DNA of 64,000 nucleotides, taken from assembly GCF_026340675.1 (NCBI RefSeq), contig NZ_JAPEOX010000005.1:1-64000 (forward strand). Reading direction: 5' to 3'. The notes under the pieces were generated by a model. It was not told the origin of the DNA, did not search any database, and was given only the letters and a program-made list of their open reading frames with translations. Position numbers and translations under genes: made by a program. Every line of letters begins with the position of its first letter. Within the stretch, counting starts at the first letter, position 1. Of the stretch, positions 34,476 to 43,825 are shown in pieces. Source of the stretch: Streptomyces sp. NBC_01264. GTDB taxonomy: Bacteria; Actinomycetota; Actinomycetes; Streptomycetales; Streptomycetaceae.

Positions 34476-35570
34476 GTGCACCACCGCTCAGACCTCGGCG
34501 CCCTGGCCGGCGCCACCGTCCTGGTGACCGGCGGCGCCGGACTCATCGGCTCCCGCATCACCGCTCAGCTGCGGGACCTCGGCGCCCGCCCCGTGGCCCT
34601 GTGCACCATGAACGCCTACCCCGAGCGCGTGTACGCCGACCTGTTCGGCGTCCGCGCTGGGGACCCGGATGTAGTCCTGGGGGACATCCGCGATACCGCG
34701 CTGGTGCGGAAGCTGGTCTCGGACTCGGACTACGTGATCCACGCCGCTGCCCTGGCTGACGTCGCCGCCTGCACCCGCGAACCGCTGGCCGCCATCGACA
34801 CCAACGTGGCTGGCACTCAGAACGTGCTGGACGCCGTCGCCGCGACCGACCGCGTCCGCCGGATGGTGTTCGCCTCCTCCGCCAGCGTCTACGGCGACGG
34901 GAACCCCGAGGAGACGGACAGCCCCGACCTCCTGACCATGCGCCAGCTCCTGGAGTCCGTTCATGGGCGTATCCCGCCCCAGTTCCACGAGTTCACCCGC
35001 ATGCGCCCCAAGTCTGTGTACGGCAACACGAAGGCGTGGGGGGAGGAACAGACCGCGCTCGTCCTCGGCCAGGTCGGCACGTCGTACGCGATCGTCCGGT
35101 ACTTCTCCGTCTACGGCGAACCGCAGACCATCAAGCCGAGCTCCCACTCCTGGGTCGTGGCCTGGTTCGCCGCGCGGGCCCACCTCGGTCTCCCGCTCCA
35201 CCTCAACGGCGGCGGCCGGCAGGTGCGGGACATGGTCCACGTGGACGACATCGCCGAGGGCACGCTGCGGGCCCTGGCCAGCCCTCGCGCTCACACCGAG
35301 ACCGTGAACATCGGCACCGGCCTTCCCACCAGCGTCAAGAAGGTCGCCCAGCTGATCCAGGCCCACTACCCGAACACGCCGCTCCTGGAGACGCCACTCC
35401 CGGCCGGTGACCCCCTCGGCGGGTACGCGGCCACCCGCCGGATGGAAAACATCCTGGGCTGGAAGCCGAAGGTCATCATCACCGAAGGGGTGGCCCGCTA
35501 CGTGAAGTGGCTGAGGGAGACCCCGGCCGCCGCCCCGGACTGGCTCCAGCAGGAGACCGGCGCGGCCTAA
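34476..35570 (+). CDS. NAD-dependent epimerase/dehydratase (extended SDR)
   Basis: 364 aa from GTG 34476, with TGGAGG just upstream. The NAD-binding motif GGAGLIGS is near residue 20. SSASVYG and the catalytic Tyr/Lys in YGNTKAWGE are present, as is the YFSVYGEPQ substrate segment. Family members interconvert or modify nucleotide sugars such as UDP-glucose or dTDP-sugars. The stop overlaps that of the convergent glycosyltransferase gene. Together with the genes at 35567 and 36531 it forms a small sugar-modification cassette. Confidence 0.92.
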   Translation: MHHRSDLGALAGATVLVTGGAGLIGSRITAQLRDLGARPVALCTMNAYPERVYADLFGVRAGDPDVVLGDIRDTALVRKLVSDSDYVIHAAALADVAACTREPLAAIDTNVAGTQNVLDAVAATDRVRRMVFASSASVYGDGNPEETDSPDLLTMRQLLESVHGRIPPQFHEFTRMRPKSVYGNTKAWGEEQTALVLGQVGTSYAIVRYFSVYGEPQTIKPSSHSWVVAWFAARAHLGLPLHLNGGGRQVRDMVHVDDIAEGTLRALASPRAHTETVNIGTGLPTSVKKVAQLIQAHYPNTPLLETPLPAGDPLGGYAATRRMENILGWKPKVIITEGVARYVKWLRETPAAAPDWLQQETGAA

Positions 35571-36448
35571 ATGACCGGGGGCCGGCCCAGCCGGGTCAGC
35601 CGCCACACCGTCCGCCACCGCATCGGACGCCGGGGGCCGCCGCTCGTGCGAATGCCCTCGGCGAACCCGGCGAACCAGGCCCGCAGGCCGGTCAGGGACC
35701 GCGTGCGGGCCACGGTCAGCAGCGTCCACACCCCCAGGTAGACCGGGACCAACGGGGCGGGCAGGTGACGGCGGGCCAGCCAGACCCGGTTCCGGGCGGT
35801 CATCCGGTAGTAGACCGCATGCCGGGCCGGGGACGTCTTCGGGTGCTGGAGCACCAGCTCCGGTTCGTAGAGGATGTCCCAGCCGCGGTCGATGGCCCGC
35901 CAGGCCAGGTCGGTCTCCTCGTGTGTGAAGAAGAACGCGTCCGGCCAGCCCCCGGTCTCCTCCAGCATCGGCATGGACAGGGCGTGTCCGCCGCCCAGGA
36001 AGGTCGTCACCAGGCCCCGCCGCATCGGGTCACCCGCCCGCAGGCGGGGCACGTGCCGCCGCTGCGTATGGCCGCTCTCGTCCGCGATCCGGAAGGACAC
36101 GATGCCCAGCCGGGCATCAGCCGCGTGCAGGTCGGCGATCCGGCGAATCACATCAGCCTCGGTCAACAGGCCGTCGTCGTCCAGGTCCACCAGGACATCA
36201 ACGTCCCCGAAGTCCCGCAGGCGGCGCCAGGCTACGTTCCGGCCGCCGGACACCCCCAGATTCTCCTCCAGCTCCACCGCGGTCACGCCCTCGGGCAGAT
36301 CTGGCAGGGCTGTGCCGTTCCCGACGACCACGACCCGCACCGCAGGCTCGTCCTGCTTGGCGACCGAGGTCAGCAGGGCCAGCAGTTCAGGCATCCGGTC
36401 GCCCATGGTCAGCACGGCGACACCCACACGCGGCCGGGTCACGACCAC
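35567..36448 (-). CDS. Family 2 glycosyltransferase
   Basis: About 293 aa. A run of GTG codons (36454, 36451, 36448, 36442) follows GGAAGG; 36448 gives the best spacing. Landmarks are VGVAVLTMGDRMPELLALL, ENLGVSGGRNVAWRR, the metal-binding VDLDDDG, and HEETDLAWRAIDRGWDILY, the usual GT2 acceptor region. It probably transfers a sugar from a nucleotide donor to a cell-surface or natural-product acceptor. Convergent with the epimerase and divergent from the acyltransferase. Confidence 0.92.
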   Translation of the reverse strand: MVVTRPRVGVAVLTMGDRMPELLALLTSVAKQDEPAVRVVVVGNGTALPDLPEGVTAVELEENLGVSGGRNVAWRRLRDFGDVDVLVDLDDDGLLTEADVIRRIADLHAADARLGIVSFRIADESGHTQRRHVPRLRAGDPMRRGLVTTFLGGGHALSMPMLEETGGWPDAFFFTHEETDLAWRAIDRGWDILYEPELVLQHPKTSPARHAVYYRMTARNRVWLARRHLPAPLVPVYLGVWTLLTVARTRSLTGLRAWFAGFAEGIRTSGGPRRPMRWRTVWRLTRLGRPPVI

Positions 36449-36530
36449 CACCACTTCCTTCCGGGGCCAGGTGAACGGAGAGCGTACCCCCGCCGAACCC
36501 GGGCCCCGGACCGTATGAGAGGGCATCGAT

Positions 36531-37232
36531 ATGGAACGGATCATCCTCGGCGACTACGTCACCGCCCCCACCGAGGGGGCCCTCACCGCGAGCGTCTACG
36601 GCGGCCTGGAGAAGTTCGAGCTGGCCGCGTTCCTGGCTCAGTGGAAGGGCCTTCAGCGCGAAGCCCTGGTCGCGCTGGGGGAGGAGCAGCGCATCCACCC
36701 CTCCGCGTTCATCCACCCCACGGCGATCATCGGTGACGATGTGATCATCGGACCGGACGTCAAGGTCCACGAGTTCACCACCGTGAGGAAGGGCAGCGTC
36801 CTGTGCGCCGGCGCTCAGGTCGGCTTCAACTGCGAAGTCACCGCCGCATTCGTAGGGGAAGGCGCGGTCCTCGGGCACCGGATTGGCGTCAACCGGACGA
36901 TCCTCGGAGCGCGAACCCACCTGTCCGCCAACGTCACCGTGGCCGCGATCAACATGACCACCGACATGCGCAAGCCCGACCGAGAAGTGATCATGCGGAC
37001 TGGCAACGGCCTGTACCGGTCGGGCACCACCCAGTTCGGCGCCGTCATCGGAGACGACACCCAGACCGGCAACAACATCAGCATCGGCCCCGGCGTCGCC
37101 ATCGGCCGCCGCTGCCAGATCACCAGCGGCGTGACCCTGGCCATCCGGACCGTGCCGGAGGACTGCACCATCACCGCCCCACACGCCACGGAAGCCAGCA
37201 TCCGTCGCCGCCGGAGCACCTTCCCACACTGA
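36531..37232 (+). CDS. Hexapeptide-repeat (left-handed beta-helix) acyltransferase-like protein
   Basis: 233 aa, ATG 36531. About 55 N-terminal residues precede imperfect hexapeptide repeats from residue 60 to 225 (IHPTAIIGDDVIIGPDVKVHEF; VGEGAVLGHRIGVNRTIL; IGDDTQTGNNISIGPGVAIG). These form a left-handed beta-helix as in sugar O- or N-acetyltransferases and GlmU-type C-domains. The likely role is acylation of a sugar made by the neighbouring epimerase. The acceptor is unknown. Confidence 0.85.
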   Translation: MERIILGDYVTAPTEGALTASVYGGLEKFELAAFLAQWKGLQREALVALGEEQRIHPSAFIHPTAIIGDDVIIGPDVKVHEFTTVRKGSVLCAGAQVGFNCEVTAAFVGEGAVLGHRIGVNRTILGARTHLSANVTVAAINMTTDMRKPDREVIMRTGNGLYRSGTTQFGAVIGDDTQTGNNISIGPGVAIGRRCQITSGVTLAIRTVPEDCTITAPHATEASIRRRRSTFPH

Positions 37233-37610
37233 GAGGAAGAATCTCCGGCGCCCATTGGGCGACCGTTCCGCGTGTGGACCTGGTGGACGCCCGGATGCAG
37301 CTTAAGAAGCAGGCGCGCCCGGTGGAACCCGATGTCGTGACCGAGTCGGCGTAGCCCACCGCGTCGGTGCCGCTCCGGCTCGCGCTGGCGCGGGCCGGAA
37401 CTCCACCTTCACTTCGCCCGCACCATCCTGGGGCGTTCCGGGGCGCCTTCCGAGTCGCTGTCAGTGTCGGGCTCTAGGCTCCGGCCGTCGCTGATATCGA
37501 ACTCACCGACGACCTGATCCTCCTCCAGAAGCGCTCTGACACCGCGTGGGTGCGGGTACGGGAGATCCAGGACCGCTACGGGCGGCCCTCCGCTGAGGGC
37601 GGGTGGACGG
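37233..37610. other. Intergenic region without a supported gene
   Basis: 378 bp between the acyltransferase gene and the XRE-type regulator. Short open frames are present but none has a ribosome site plus plausible protein. Part of 37530-37610 may belong to the missing N-terminus of the downstream regulator. Confidence 0.5.
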
Positions 37611-38894
37611 ATGATGCCCATGCTGACCGGCTACTCGGCCGCCCAGGTATCCCGCCTGGAGCGCGGAAAGTCGAACATGACGGACGTCTCCGTGCTCCAG
37701 AGGTTCGCCCGCGTGCTCGACATCCCACCGCAGGCCCTCGGCCTCGCGCCGGCCACGGGCGCCGATCCGGATCCACTCAGTCAGCGAACCGGTCCGTATC
37801 CCAGCCTGCCCGCCCCTACCCTGGGAACCTCAGGGCGCGACGACGGAGAGGATCCGGTGCGCACGCGAAGGCAGCTGCTCGCGAACCTGGCGGTCACCGC
37901 GGCGGCCGCCATGGGAGCCTCCCTCACCGGCACCACCCCGGCCAAGACCGAGGAGGCGCAACTCGGCGAGACACTCGTTGCGGGGCTGCGCGACGCGATG
38001 CTGGGACTCGGCCGCGCGGCCCCCGACACGCCCCCGGACCACCTCTCGGTGGAACTGCACCGCGCCTCGGCGGACTTCAACGACTGCGCCTACTCCAGCC
38101 TCGCCCTACGGCTCCCACGCCTGATCTCCGCCGGGCACCAGTCCACCAGCGACAACTTCCCCCTGCTGGCGCAGGCCTACCTCCTGGCGACGCGGATCCT
38201 CATCAAGCTCGACGAGCCGCAACTCGGCTGGATGGCAGCTGACCGAGCCCGGCAGTTCGCCGCCGTCAGCGGCGCGCCCGTCGCGGTCGCGGAAGCGGCC
38301 CGCCAGCAGGCCGTCCTCGCCCGCAAGGCAGGATGGCACGACCAGGCCCTCACCCTCGCCCTGAACGCCGCCGAAGATCCGGCCCTGCGTGAGCTCGGGA
38401 ACGCCGGGATCGCCCAACGAGGGCTGCTGGTCCAGTGCGCCGCCTACACCGTCGCCAACCAACGCGACCAGGCAGGCATGCGCGAGCTGACCAGCGAGGC
38501 CACCGCCATCGCCAAGAGCCTGGTTTCCGTTACCCACCTCCGGGACACCACCGGCGGGTTCAGCTGGGCCACGATCCAGTTGCACCTGATCTCGGCAGAG
38601 AACACTGCTGGAGACCCTTCGGCCGCCATCGCCGCCGCCGACGCTCTCGCCCCCCAAGCGCTCCCAACCACGGAGCGGCGCGCGCTCTACTTCACCGACC
38701 GGGCGGAGGCCTTCGCCCAATGGGGCCGCCGAGACGAATGCATCCGCGCCCTACTCCAGGCCGAGTACTGGGCTCCACAGGAAACCCACGCCCGCCCCGC
38801 TGTGAAATCCCTCGTCTCCGGCCTGCTGCTCTCCGGGCGCACCACACCCGAGCTACGCGGCATCGCCGCCCGTACCGGCGTACTGCACAGCTAG
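37611..38894 (+). CDS. XRE-family regulator with TPR-like C-terminus
   Basis: 427 aa from ATG 37611. The frame begins in the middle of the helix-turn-helix (GYSAAQVSRLERGKSNMTDVSVLQRFARVLDIP), so the first helices lie upstream of the first ATG or are lost. Residues ~85-105 (RTRRQLLANLAVTAAAAMGASL) form the Tat-like hydrophobic stretch common in this Streptomyces regulator group. The remainder is helical, TPR-like. These proteins are abundant in Streptomyces and often linked to development or plasmid functions. The target is unknown. Confidence 0.8.
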   Translation: MMPMLTGYSAAQVSRLERGKSNMTDVSVLQRFARVLDIPPQALGLAPATGADPDPLSQRTGPYPSLPAPTLGTSGRDDGEDPVRTRRQLLANLAVTAAAAMGASLTGTTPAKTEEAQLGETLVAGLRDAMLGLGRAAPDTPPDHLSVELHRASADFNDCAYSSLALRLPRLISAGHQSTSDNFPLLAQAYLLATRILIKLDEPQLGWMAADRARQFAAVSGAPVAVAEAARQQAVLARKAGWHDQALTLALNAAEDPALRELGNAGIAQRGLLVQCAAYTVANQRDQAGMRELTSEATAIAKSLVSVTHLRDTTGGFSWATIQLHLISAENTAGDPSAAIAAADALAPQALPTTERRALYFTDRAEAFAQWGRRDECIRALLQAEYWAPQETHARPAVKSLVSGLLLSGRTTPELRGIAARTGVLHS

Positions 38895-38899
38895 GACTC

Positions 38900-39559
38900 T
38901 TAACCCTCGGCTTCGTCTTGGTGGAGGCGGCGGGCGAGGTCGTCGGACCAGAGTTGCGCCCACGTCCGCAGGGCGGCCATGGCGTTCTCGTCGAGGCCGT
39001 AGGCGGTGAACTCGGCGTCGTCGATCCAGTCGGCGCCGGCCAGGCGGCTCTGGAGGTCTTCGGGACTGAACCGGCCTCGTGCGTGGCGGCGGCCGAACTC
39101 TTCGAGGTCGGGGGTGGTCCAGCGGCGGGATGCGGCGTACACGTCGAGGAAGTCGCGGGCCGCGCCCCGGTCGGCGAGGGCTCGGACTTTGGTGCCGATC
39201 ACGTCCTCCTCGCCGAGGACGGGGCCGTAGGCGGTGTGGGCGAGGGGCCGCCAGAACACTTCCTTGAGGACGTCGACCTCGCACGCTTCGCCGGTGGCGG
39301 GGTCGGTGACCTGGAAGCGGGCGGACAGCGGGGCGATCTCGACGTCGGCGACCTGCCAGCCGCGTTCCGTGAGCCCGTCGCGCACCGTCTGGGCGATGTC
39401 TTCCATGGGGGTCGCGGACTCGGTGGCGACGTCCAGGTCCTGGCTGACCCGCTCCAGGAGCTGGTGAGCCTGCACGGCGTAGCCGCCGGTCAGCACGAGA
39501 GGGAACGGGGAGCCGAGCGCAAGGACATCGGCGAGGAGCCGTGCGTGCAGGTCGGGCAT
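38900..39559 (-). CDS. AbiEii-like nucleotidyltransferase (possible toxin)
   Basis: 219 aa from ATG 39559; the 524-aa frame reaching 40474 merges this with non-coding sequence. It has the nucleotidyltransferase core LTGGYAVQAHQLLERVSQDLDVAT (GG, then D-x-D), GEEDVIGTKVRALADRGAARDFLDVYA and a helical end. This is the AbiEii/AbiGii family, toxins of type IV toxin-antitoxin or phage abortive-infection systems. It starts two bases after the stop of the gene upstream, so both are one operon. Confidence 0.82.
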   Translation of the reverse strand: MPDLHARLLADVLALGSPFPLVLTGGYAVQAHQLLERVSQDLDVATESATPMEDIAQTVRDGLTERGWQVADVEIAPLSARFQVTDPATGEACEVDVLKEVFWRPLAHTAYGPVLGEEDVIGTKVRALADRGAARDFLDVYAASRRWTTPDLEEFGRRHARGRFSPEDLQSRLAGADWIDDAEFTAYGLDENAMAALRTWAQLWSDDLARRLHQDEAEG

Positions 39560-39561
39560 CT

Positions 39562-39912
39562 TCACGCCGCAGCCCGCTCCTGGAGCTCGGGGAAGGCCTT
39601 CTCCCACACGTCCCGCACGCTCGGGCCTGCAAGGGTGCGCAGCACCGGCCACAGGCTGGCGAGCAGCTCGGCGTTCAGGAACCGGCACAGGTCCTCGCGG
39701 GTGCCCTCGGCGAGGACTGTCCGATACAGACCCATCCGCTGCCGGGGCTGATCCAGGTCGAAGGCACGCAGCCCGGACCACGCCACGTGCAGCGGAAGCT
39801 CGACGATACCGTGAACGGGCCCGGTCAGCTCGGACAGACCTGCCGGCAGCCGACGGGCAAACTTCAACCGGTACAGCACCGCATCGTCCAGGCCGGAATC
39901 GTCGACAGTCAT
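39562..39912 (-). CDS. Partner gene of the AbiEii-like toxin, possible antitoxin
   Basis: 116 aa from ATG 39912. The sequence MTVDDSGLDDAVLYRLKFAR, then VHGIVELPLHVAWSGLRAFDLDQPRQRMGLYRTVLAEGTREDL, does not show the classical AbiEi winged helix. Position and spacing (2 bp to the toxin gene) suggest an antitoxin or accessory subunit. I cannot assign a domain. Confidence 0.7.
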   Translation of the reverse strand: MTVDDSGLDDAVLYRLKFARRLPAGLSELTGPVHGIVELPLHVAWSGLRAFDLDQPRQRMGLYRTVLAEGTREDLCRFLNAELLASLWPVLRTLAGPSVRDVWEKAFPELQERAAA

Positions 39913-40480
39913 GTCTCTGAGTATCCCCCGGCTCGTCGTTGAACCGCGCGCCTTGTTCGCCGTGCCGCTGATGCCATGGCGCTTGGGATTCGCAGTAGGA
40001 GAAGGCAGGCAGGTTCTCGAACATGTCCCGTTGGGCTTCGTCGACCGCCTCCCAAGTTTTCGCGGTGTAGGGGTGGACGACAACGGGCCCTCGCGAGGGC
40101 TCCTGGCCCTCCACGCTCCTGATGTACGGAAGACGTCGCCCTGCGAAGCCTGAACACTGCTCCCGCACCTCGTTGTTCGGTCCAAGGTTCCGGAGAGCGA
40201 TGACATTCGGCTCCCGGCGGCGCACAACTGCTACCTGGGCTTGGCGCGCGGGGCCAGCCTGCGGTAGTGCGATGTCGCCCAGGCCTTTTCCGATCACCTT
40301 TGGCAGAGCAGCGCGTCCTCGGTGGGAGGCTTTGCGCGGAGGGGCATCCCAGTCCGAGGCCGCCAGCCCCTCTCGAGTCGCCCACTGGTGCCTTTCGATG
40401 GAGGCAGTAGCCCTCGTCTGGATTCGGGAGTGGCCTGAGCACTGGCAAGGTACCTCTGGAGGACTCCCAACCAATACGGG
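39913..40480. other. Intergenic region, no supported gene
   Basis: About 570 bp between the toxin pair and the iteron-like field. Long minus-strand frames continuing from the toxin genes lack starts and coding-like composition. A few repeated blocks of dense Arg/Pro codons are seen, nothing more. Confidence 0.5.
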
Positions 40481-40484
40481 TTGG

Positions 40485-41054
40485 GTCCCTGCTGAGATTC
40501 AGTCCCTCGACGAAGCCCTCCCAGAAAGCGCAGGTCAGAGCGCCTCCTTGGATGACCTGCGGGGACTGGAGGGACCGAAGGGACTCTAGTCGCTAGTTCC
40601 ACTCATCACGTGTGTGCGTATATGCGCACGCGCGTTAGCAGAGGACAGTAAGTCGTGAGCAGCTCATAACTACGGATTCTGAGTCCCTTCAGTCCCTCTT
40701 CTGAGGGGGTGGTGCTGCTGACCTGGTCTTTTCCATCAGGGACTCAGTAGGGACCGAAGCTCAATCCGTCCCTTGCCCCAGTCCCGGCGCCAGGGCCCCG
40801 CCCTGGCTGGTACCCGACACGCCCGGGTTCGCAGAGTCCCTCAGCTGAGGCGCCAGCCTGTGGTTCCTTTGCCCAGTAGGTGGCGAAGGGACTGAAGGGA
40901 CTGGGGAACTGATACAACGGCAGTGTTGGCGCACCACGCTGCGGTAGGCTCTGGATCTCATTCGAAAATTCGGTCCCTTCAGTCCCTCCTGGACGGCTAT
41001 AGGCCACCTGACCAGGTCTTTCCTCGCAGGGTCTGAATCAACTGTTGGGTCCCT
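40485..41054. repeat. Iteron-like field of GTCCCT/AGGGAC repeats, possible origin
   Basis: The hexamer GTCCCT, or its complement AGGGAC, occurs about 16 times in 570 bp. The 15-mer GTCCCTTCAGTCCCT occurs at 40683 and 40973, and its complement AGGGACTGAAGGGAC at 40887. Variants (AGGGACCGAAG) are at 40570 and 40749, and single units at 40485, 40502, 40768, 40836 and 41049. An arm-loop GTGCG-TATATG-CGCAC is near 40615. The field lies directly upstream of prim-pol and helicase genes, as expected for a replication origin with iterons or for an operator autoregulating them. Confidence 0.7.
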
Positions 41055-41072
41055 CGACAAGGAAAAGCCACA

Positions 41073-42152
41073 GTGTCACGCCAGCGTGAGAGCCACGGAT
41101 CAGTGCCATCGGGGTCTATCAGTCCCCTCGATGTCGCGATGTGGTGCGCTTCGAACGGGTGGCCCGTACACCCGCTGGCAACCGGCCGGAAGACACCAGC
41201 CGCCAACTGCCCAGCCTGCAGGGAACACGTTCACGCCCCGCAGGCCTGCCCGTGCACCGCTGAAGGGAAGTGGTGCCACGGCTTCCATGCCGCCACGACG
41301 GAGAGCTCCCGGGTGCGGGCATGGTGGGGTCAGGACGCGCCACTGGGAGTCGGTGTCTCGTGCGGCCCTGCGAAGCTCGTAGTTCTCGACGTCGACGCCC
41401 ACAGTGCCGAAGTCCCAAACCGAGACCGGCTCCTGCCAGGCATTGCCATCCCTCAGGCAGTCAACCTTGCCGGCCTAGCCTCGGGATTCGACACCCTGGC
41501 CCTCCTCGCTGCCTACCGAGGCCAGCCGGACCCCTCCCAGGACGAGCAGACCCTACGCGTCAGGACGCCCTCGGGCGGCCTCCACATCTGGTACCAGATC
41601 CCCCCGTCCGGGATCCGGTACCGGTCATCGACGGGTTCGAGCCCCAAGGTGGCGCTTGCCTGGCAGGTCGACGTCCGGTCCACAGGCGGCTACATCGTTG
41701 CCCCAGCCACCAAGACGCAGGCAGGCACCTACCTTCCCGTTGGAGCGGCGCGACAGCCCGCCCCACTGCCAGCCTGGCTGGCCTCCGAACTAGAACGTAC
41801 CGGACATGTGGTGAATGACAGCCCAGTCCGTCCGGCCGCGCCAACCCCACGCCGAGCTGTGCCGACGGACGGCACAGCCGCGCACCGGCTACTCGATCCG
41901 CTGCTGGCCGAGGTTCAGGACTGTGCGGCAGTTCCACAGGGAGCGAGTTTCACGGAGAAGCTCAACCGGGCTGCCTACACGGCCGGAGGCCTGGTGGCCG
42001 GCGGCTACTTCACACAGTCCCAGGCCCGCGAGCTCCTGACGGCGGCCGCCGAGACAGCTCGCCCACATCAGATTCACCGCAGTGTCTCTGTCATCAACTC
42101 TGCCCTGTCCGCCGGCCAGAGCCGGCCGCTTCACCTCAAAGGACGCCCATGA
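41073..42152 (+). CDS. Bifunctional DNA primase/polymerase (prim-pol)
   Basis: 359 aa from GTG 41073, with AAGGA upstream. The archaeo-eukaryotic primase core includes VAMWCASNGWPVHPLATGRKTP, a Cys/His cluster at ~48-70, the metal-binding VVLDVDAHS and the His strand TPSGGLHIWYQIP. The C-terminal ~80 residues are helical. Such enzymes prime and extend DNA at plasmid or element origins. The stop overlaps the ATG of the helicase (ATGA), so both are translationally coupled. The iteron field lies just upstream. Confidence 0.93.
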   Translation: MSRQRESHGSVPSGSISPLDVAMWCASNGWPVHPLATGRKTPAANCPACREHVHAPQACPCTAEGKWCHGFHAATTESSRVRAWWGQDAPLGVGVSCGPAKLVVLDVDAHSAEVPNRDRLLPGIAIPQAVNLAGLASGFDTLALLAAYRGQPDPSQDEQTLRVRTPSGGLHIWYQIPPSGIRYRSSTGSSPKVALAWQVDVRSTGGYIVAPATKTQAGTYLPVGAARQPAPLPAWLASELERTGHVVNDSPVRPAAPTPRRAVPTDGTAAHRLLDPLLAEVQDCAAVPQGASFTEKLNRAAYTAGGLVAGGYFTQSQARELLTAAAETARPHQIHRSVSVINSALSAGQSRPLHLKGRP

Positions 42153-43705
42153 GCAGCGCCGACGGCCCGCGTTTCGACGCCACTGCCGCCGCCCAGCAGA
42201 TGCTCGACCTCGAAGAACAGCAGACCGCGGCGAACCTGCCTGCCCAGCAGGGCACCACCACGGTACGAGAGCAGGCCCGCCCCACAGGACAGCTCCCCGG
42301 CCTACTTACCGACCGCGGCAACGCGAAGCTGTTCGCAGTGATGTACGGCGATCAGTTCCGTCATGTCGAGGGGCTGGGCTGGTACCACTGGAGCCAGTAC
42401 CGCTGGAAGCGCACCGGGGGCGAGAAGTCCGCCCTCTGGGCGGCTGGCGACATGGCCGAGCAGATGCCAGCCAGCGACCCCACCGGCCTGTTCAGCGACC
42501 GAGACCTTCTCCTGCACCGGCGCAGGTCCATGTCGACCCCCGGCATCAAGGCGATGCTGACCCAGGCCAAGGCCTCACCCGCGCTCGCCCTCGACCCCGA
42601 CACACTGGACGGCGACCCCTACGCCCTGTGCACCCCGGCCGGCGTCGTCGACCTGCACACCGGGCAGCTGCGCAAACCCGACCCCGAACGCGACATGCAC
42701 TCAAGGGCCGCCAGCGTCGGCCCCGAGGCCATGCCCACACCCCGCTGGTACCGGTTCCTCCACGACACCTTCGGCGACGACGACAAGGGCCTGGAGACCA
42801 TCCAGTTCCTCCACCTGCTCCTGGGCTACTCCATCACCGGAGACGTCGGCGCGCAGGTCCTGCCGTTCCTCTACGGCACCGGCGCCAACGGCAAGTCCGT
42901 CCTGCTGGACGTCATGACGCAGATCCTGGGCGACTACGCGCAGGCCGCCCCGCCCGGATTCCTGATGGAGAAGGGCAAGTTCTCCGAGCACTCCACCGAG
43001 CTGACCGAGCTCCACGGCCGGCGCATCGTGGTGTGCAGCGAGCTCAAGCCCAACGACAAGTTCGACGAGTCGCGCGTCAAGCTCCTGACCGGTGGCGACC
43101 GGATCATGGCCCGCCGGATGCGCCAGGACTTCTTCTCCTTCACGCCCACACACAAGCTGTGGCTGCTGGGCAACCACCGCCCGGAAGTCGGCACCGGCGG
43201 GCACGCCTTCTGGCGCCGCATCCGCCTCATCCCCTTCGAACGTGTCGTCCCCGCCGCACGCAAGATCGATAACCTGGCCAAACAGCTCGTCGACAGCGAA
43301 GGCCCAGGCATCCTGCACTGGCTGATCGAAGGCGCCCAGCTCTACCTCGCCACCCGCGACCCCCTGACCGGACCCGCGTCCGTACGGATGGCCACCCAGG
43401 CCTACGCGACAACCGAGGACCACATCGGGCGCTTCCTCGCCGAGTGCTGCACCAGCGCCACCAAGAGCCGAGCCAGCGATCGAGGCCCGGGAGACCTGAA
43501 GGTCGAGCAAGGCCTCCTCTACGCCGCCTACAGCAGTTGGTGCAGCACCGGTGAAGGCATCCGGCCAGCCACCGCCCGCGCCTTCGCAACCCGCGTACGT
43601 CAGGAACTCGCCCTGGCCTCACCGGCCGACATGATGAAATCCAGCGGAAAGAAGTACTACCCCGGACTCGCACTCCTAGCCGACGACGAACCTCAACATG
43701 TCTAA
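42149..43705 (+). CDS. P4-family SF3 helicase / replication initiator
   Basis: 518 aa. An N-terminal D5-like domain (GRFLxx-type CTPAGVVDLHTGQLRKPDP) precedes the SF3 helicase: Walker A GTGANGKS at 243-250, Walker B-like GRRIVVCSELKPN, sensor WLLGNHRPE and the arginine-finger region WRRIRLIPF. It unwinds the origin for the upstream prim-pol. This pair is typical of actinobacterial plasmids, phages and AICEs of the RepPP type. Confidence 0.93.
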   Translation: MSSADGPRFDATAAAQQMLDLEEQQTAANLPAQQGTTTVREQARPTGQLPGLLTDRGNAKLFAVMYGDQFRHVEGLGWYHWSQYRWKRTGGEKSALWAAGDMAEQMPASDPTGLFSDRDLLLHRRRSMSTPGIKAMLTQAKASPALALDPDTLDGDPYALCTPAGVVDLHTGQLRKPDPERDMHSRAASVGPEAMPTPRWYRFLHDTFGDDDKGLETIQFLHLLLGYSITGDVGAQVLPFLYGTGANGKSVLLDVMTQILGDYAQAAPPGFLMEKGKFSEHSTELTELHGRRIVVCSELKPNDKFDESRVKLLTGGDRIMARRMRQDFFSFTPTHKLWLLGNHRPEVGTGGHAFWRRIRLIPFERVVPAARKIDNLAKQLVDSEGPGILHWLIEGAQLYLATRDPLTGPASVRMATQAYATTEDHIGRFLAECCTSATKSRASDRGPGDLKVEQGLLYAAYSSWCSTGEGIRPATARAFATRVRQELALASPADMMKSSGKKYYPGLALLADDEPQHV

Positions 43706-43825
43706 ACCACGCGCACTACGCACCCAGCCCACACGTCTCTACGATGGACACGGCACGCCCGAATGCGACCGTTCCCACACCCACCCCGGCCACCCGGCCG
43801 CCGACAACGAAAAGGGGCCGCAGCC

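Noticed and set aside
38900..40474. A 524-aa minus-strand frame including the AbiEii-like domain
   Set aside because: The conserved domain starts at the ATG at 39559, and a coupled gene in another frame ends two bases upstream; the extension is Arg/Pro-rich shadow sequence.
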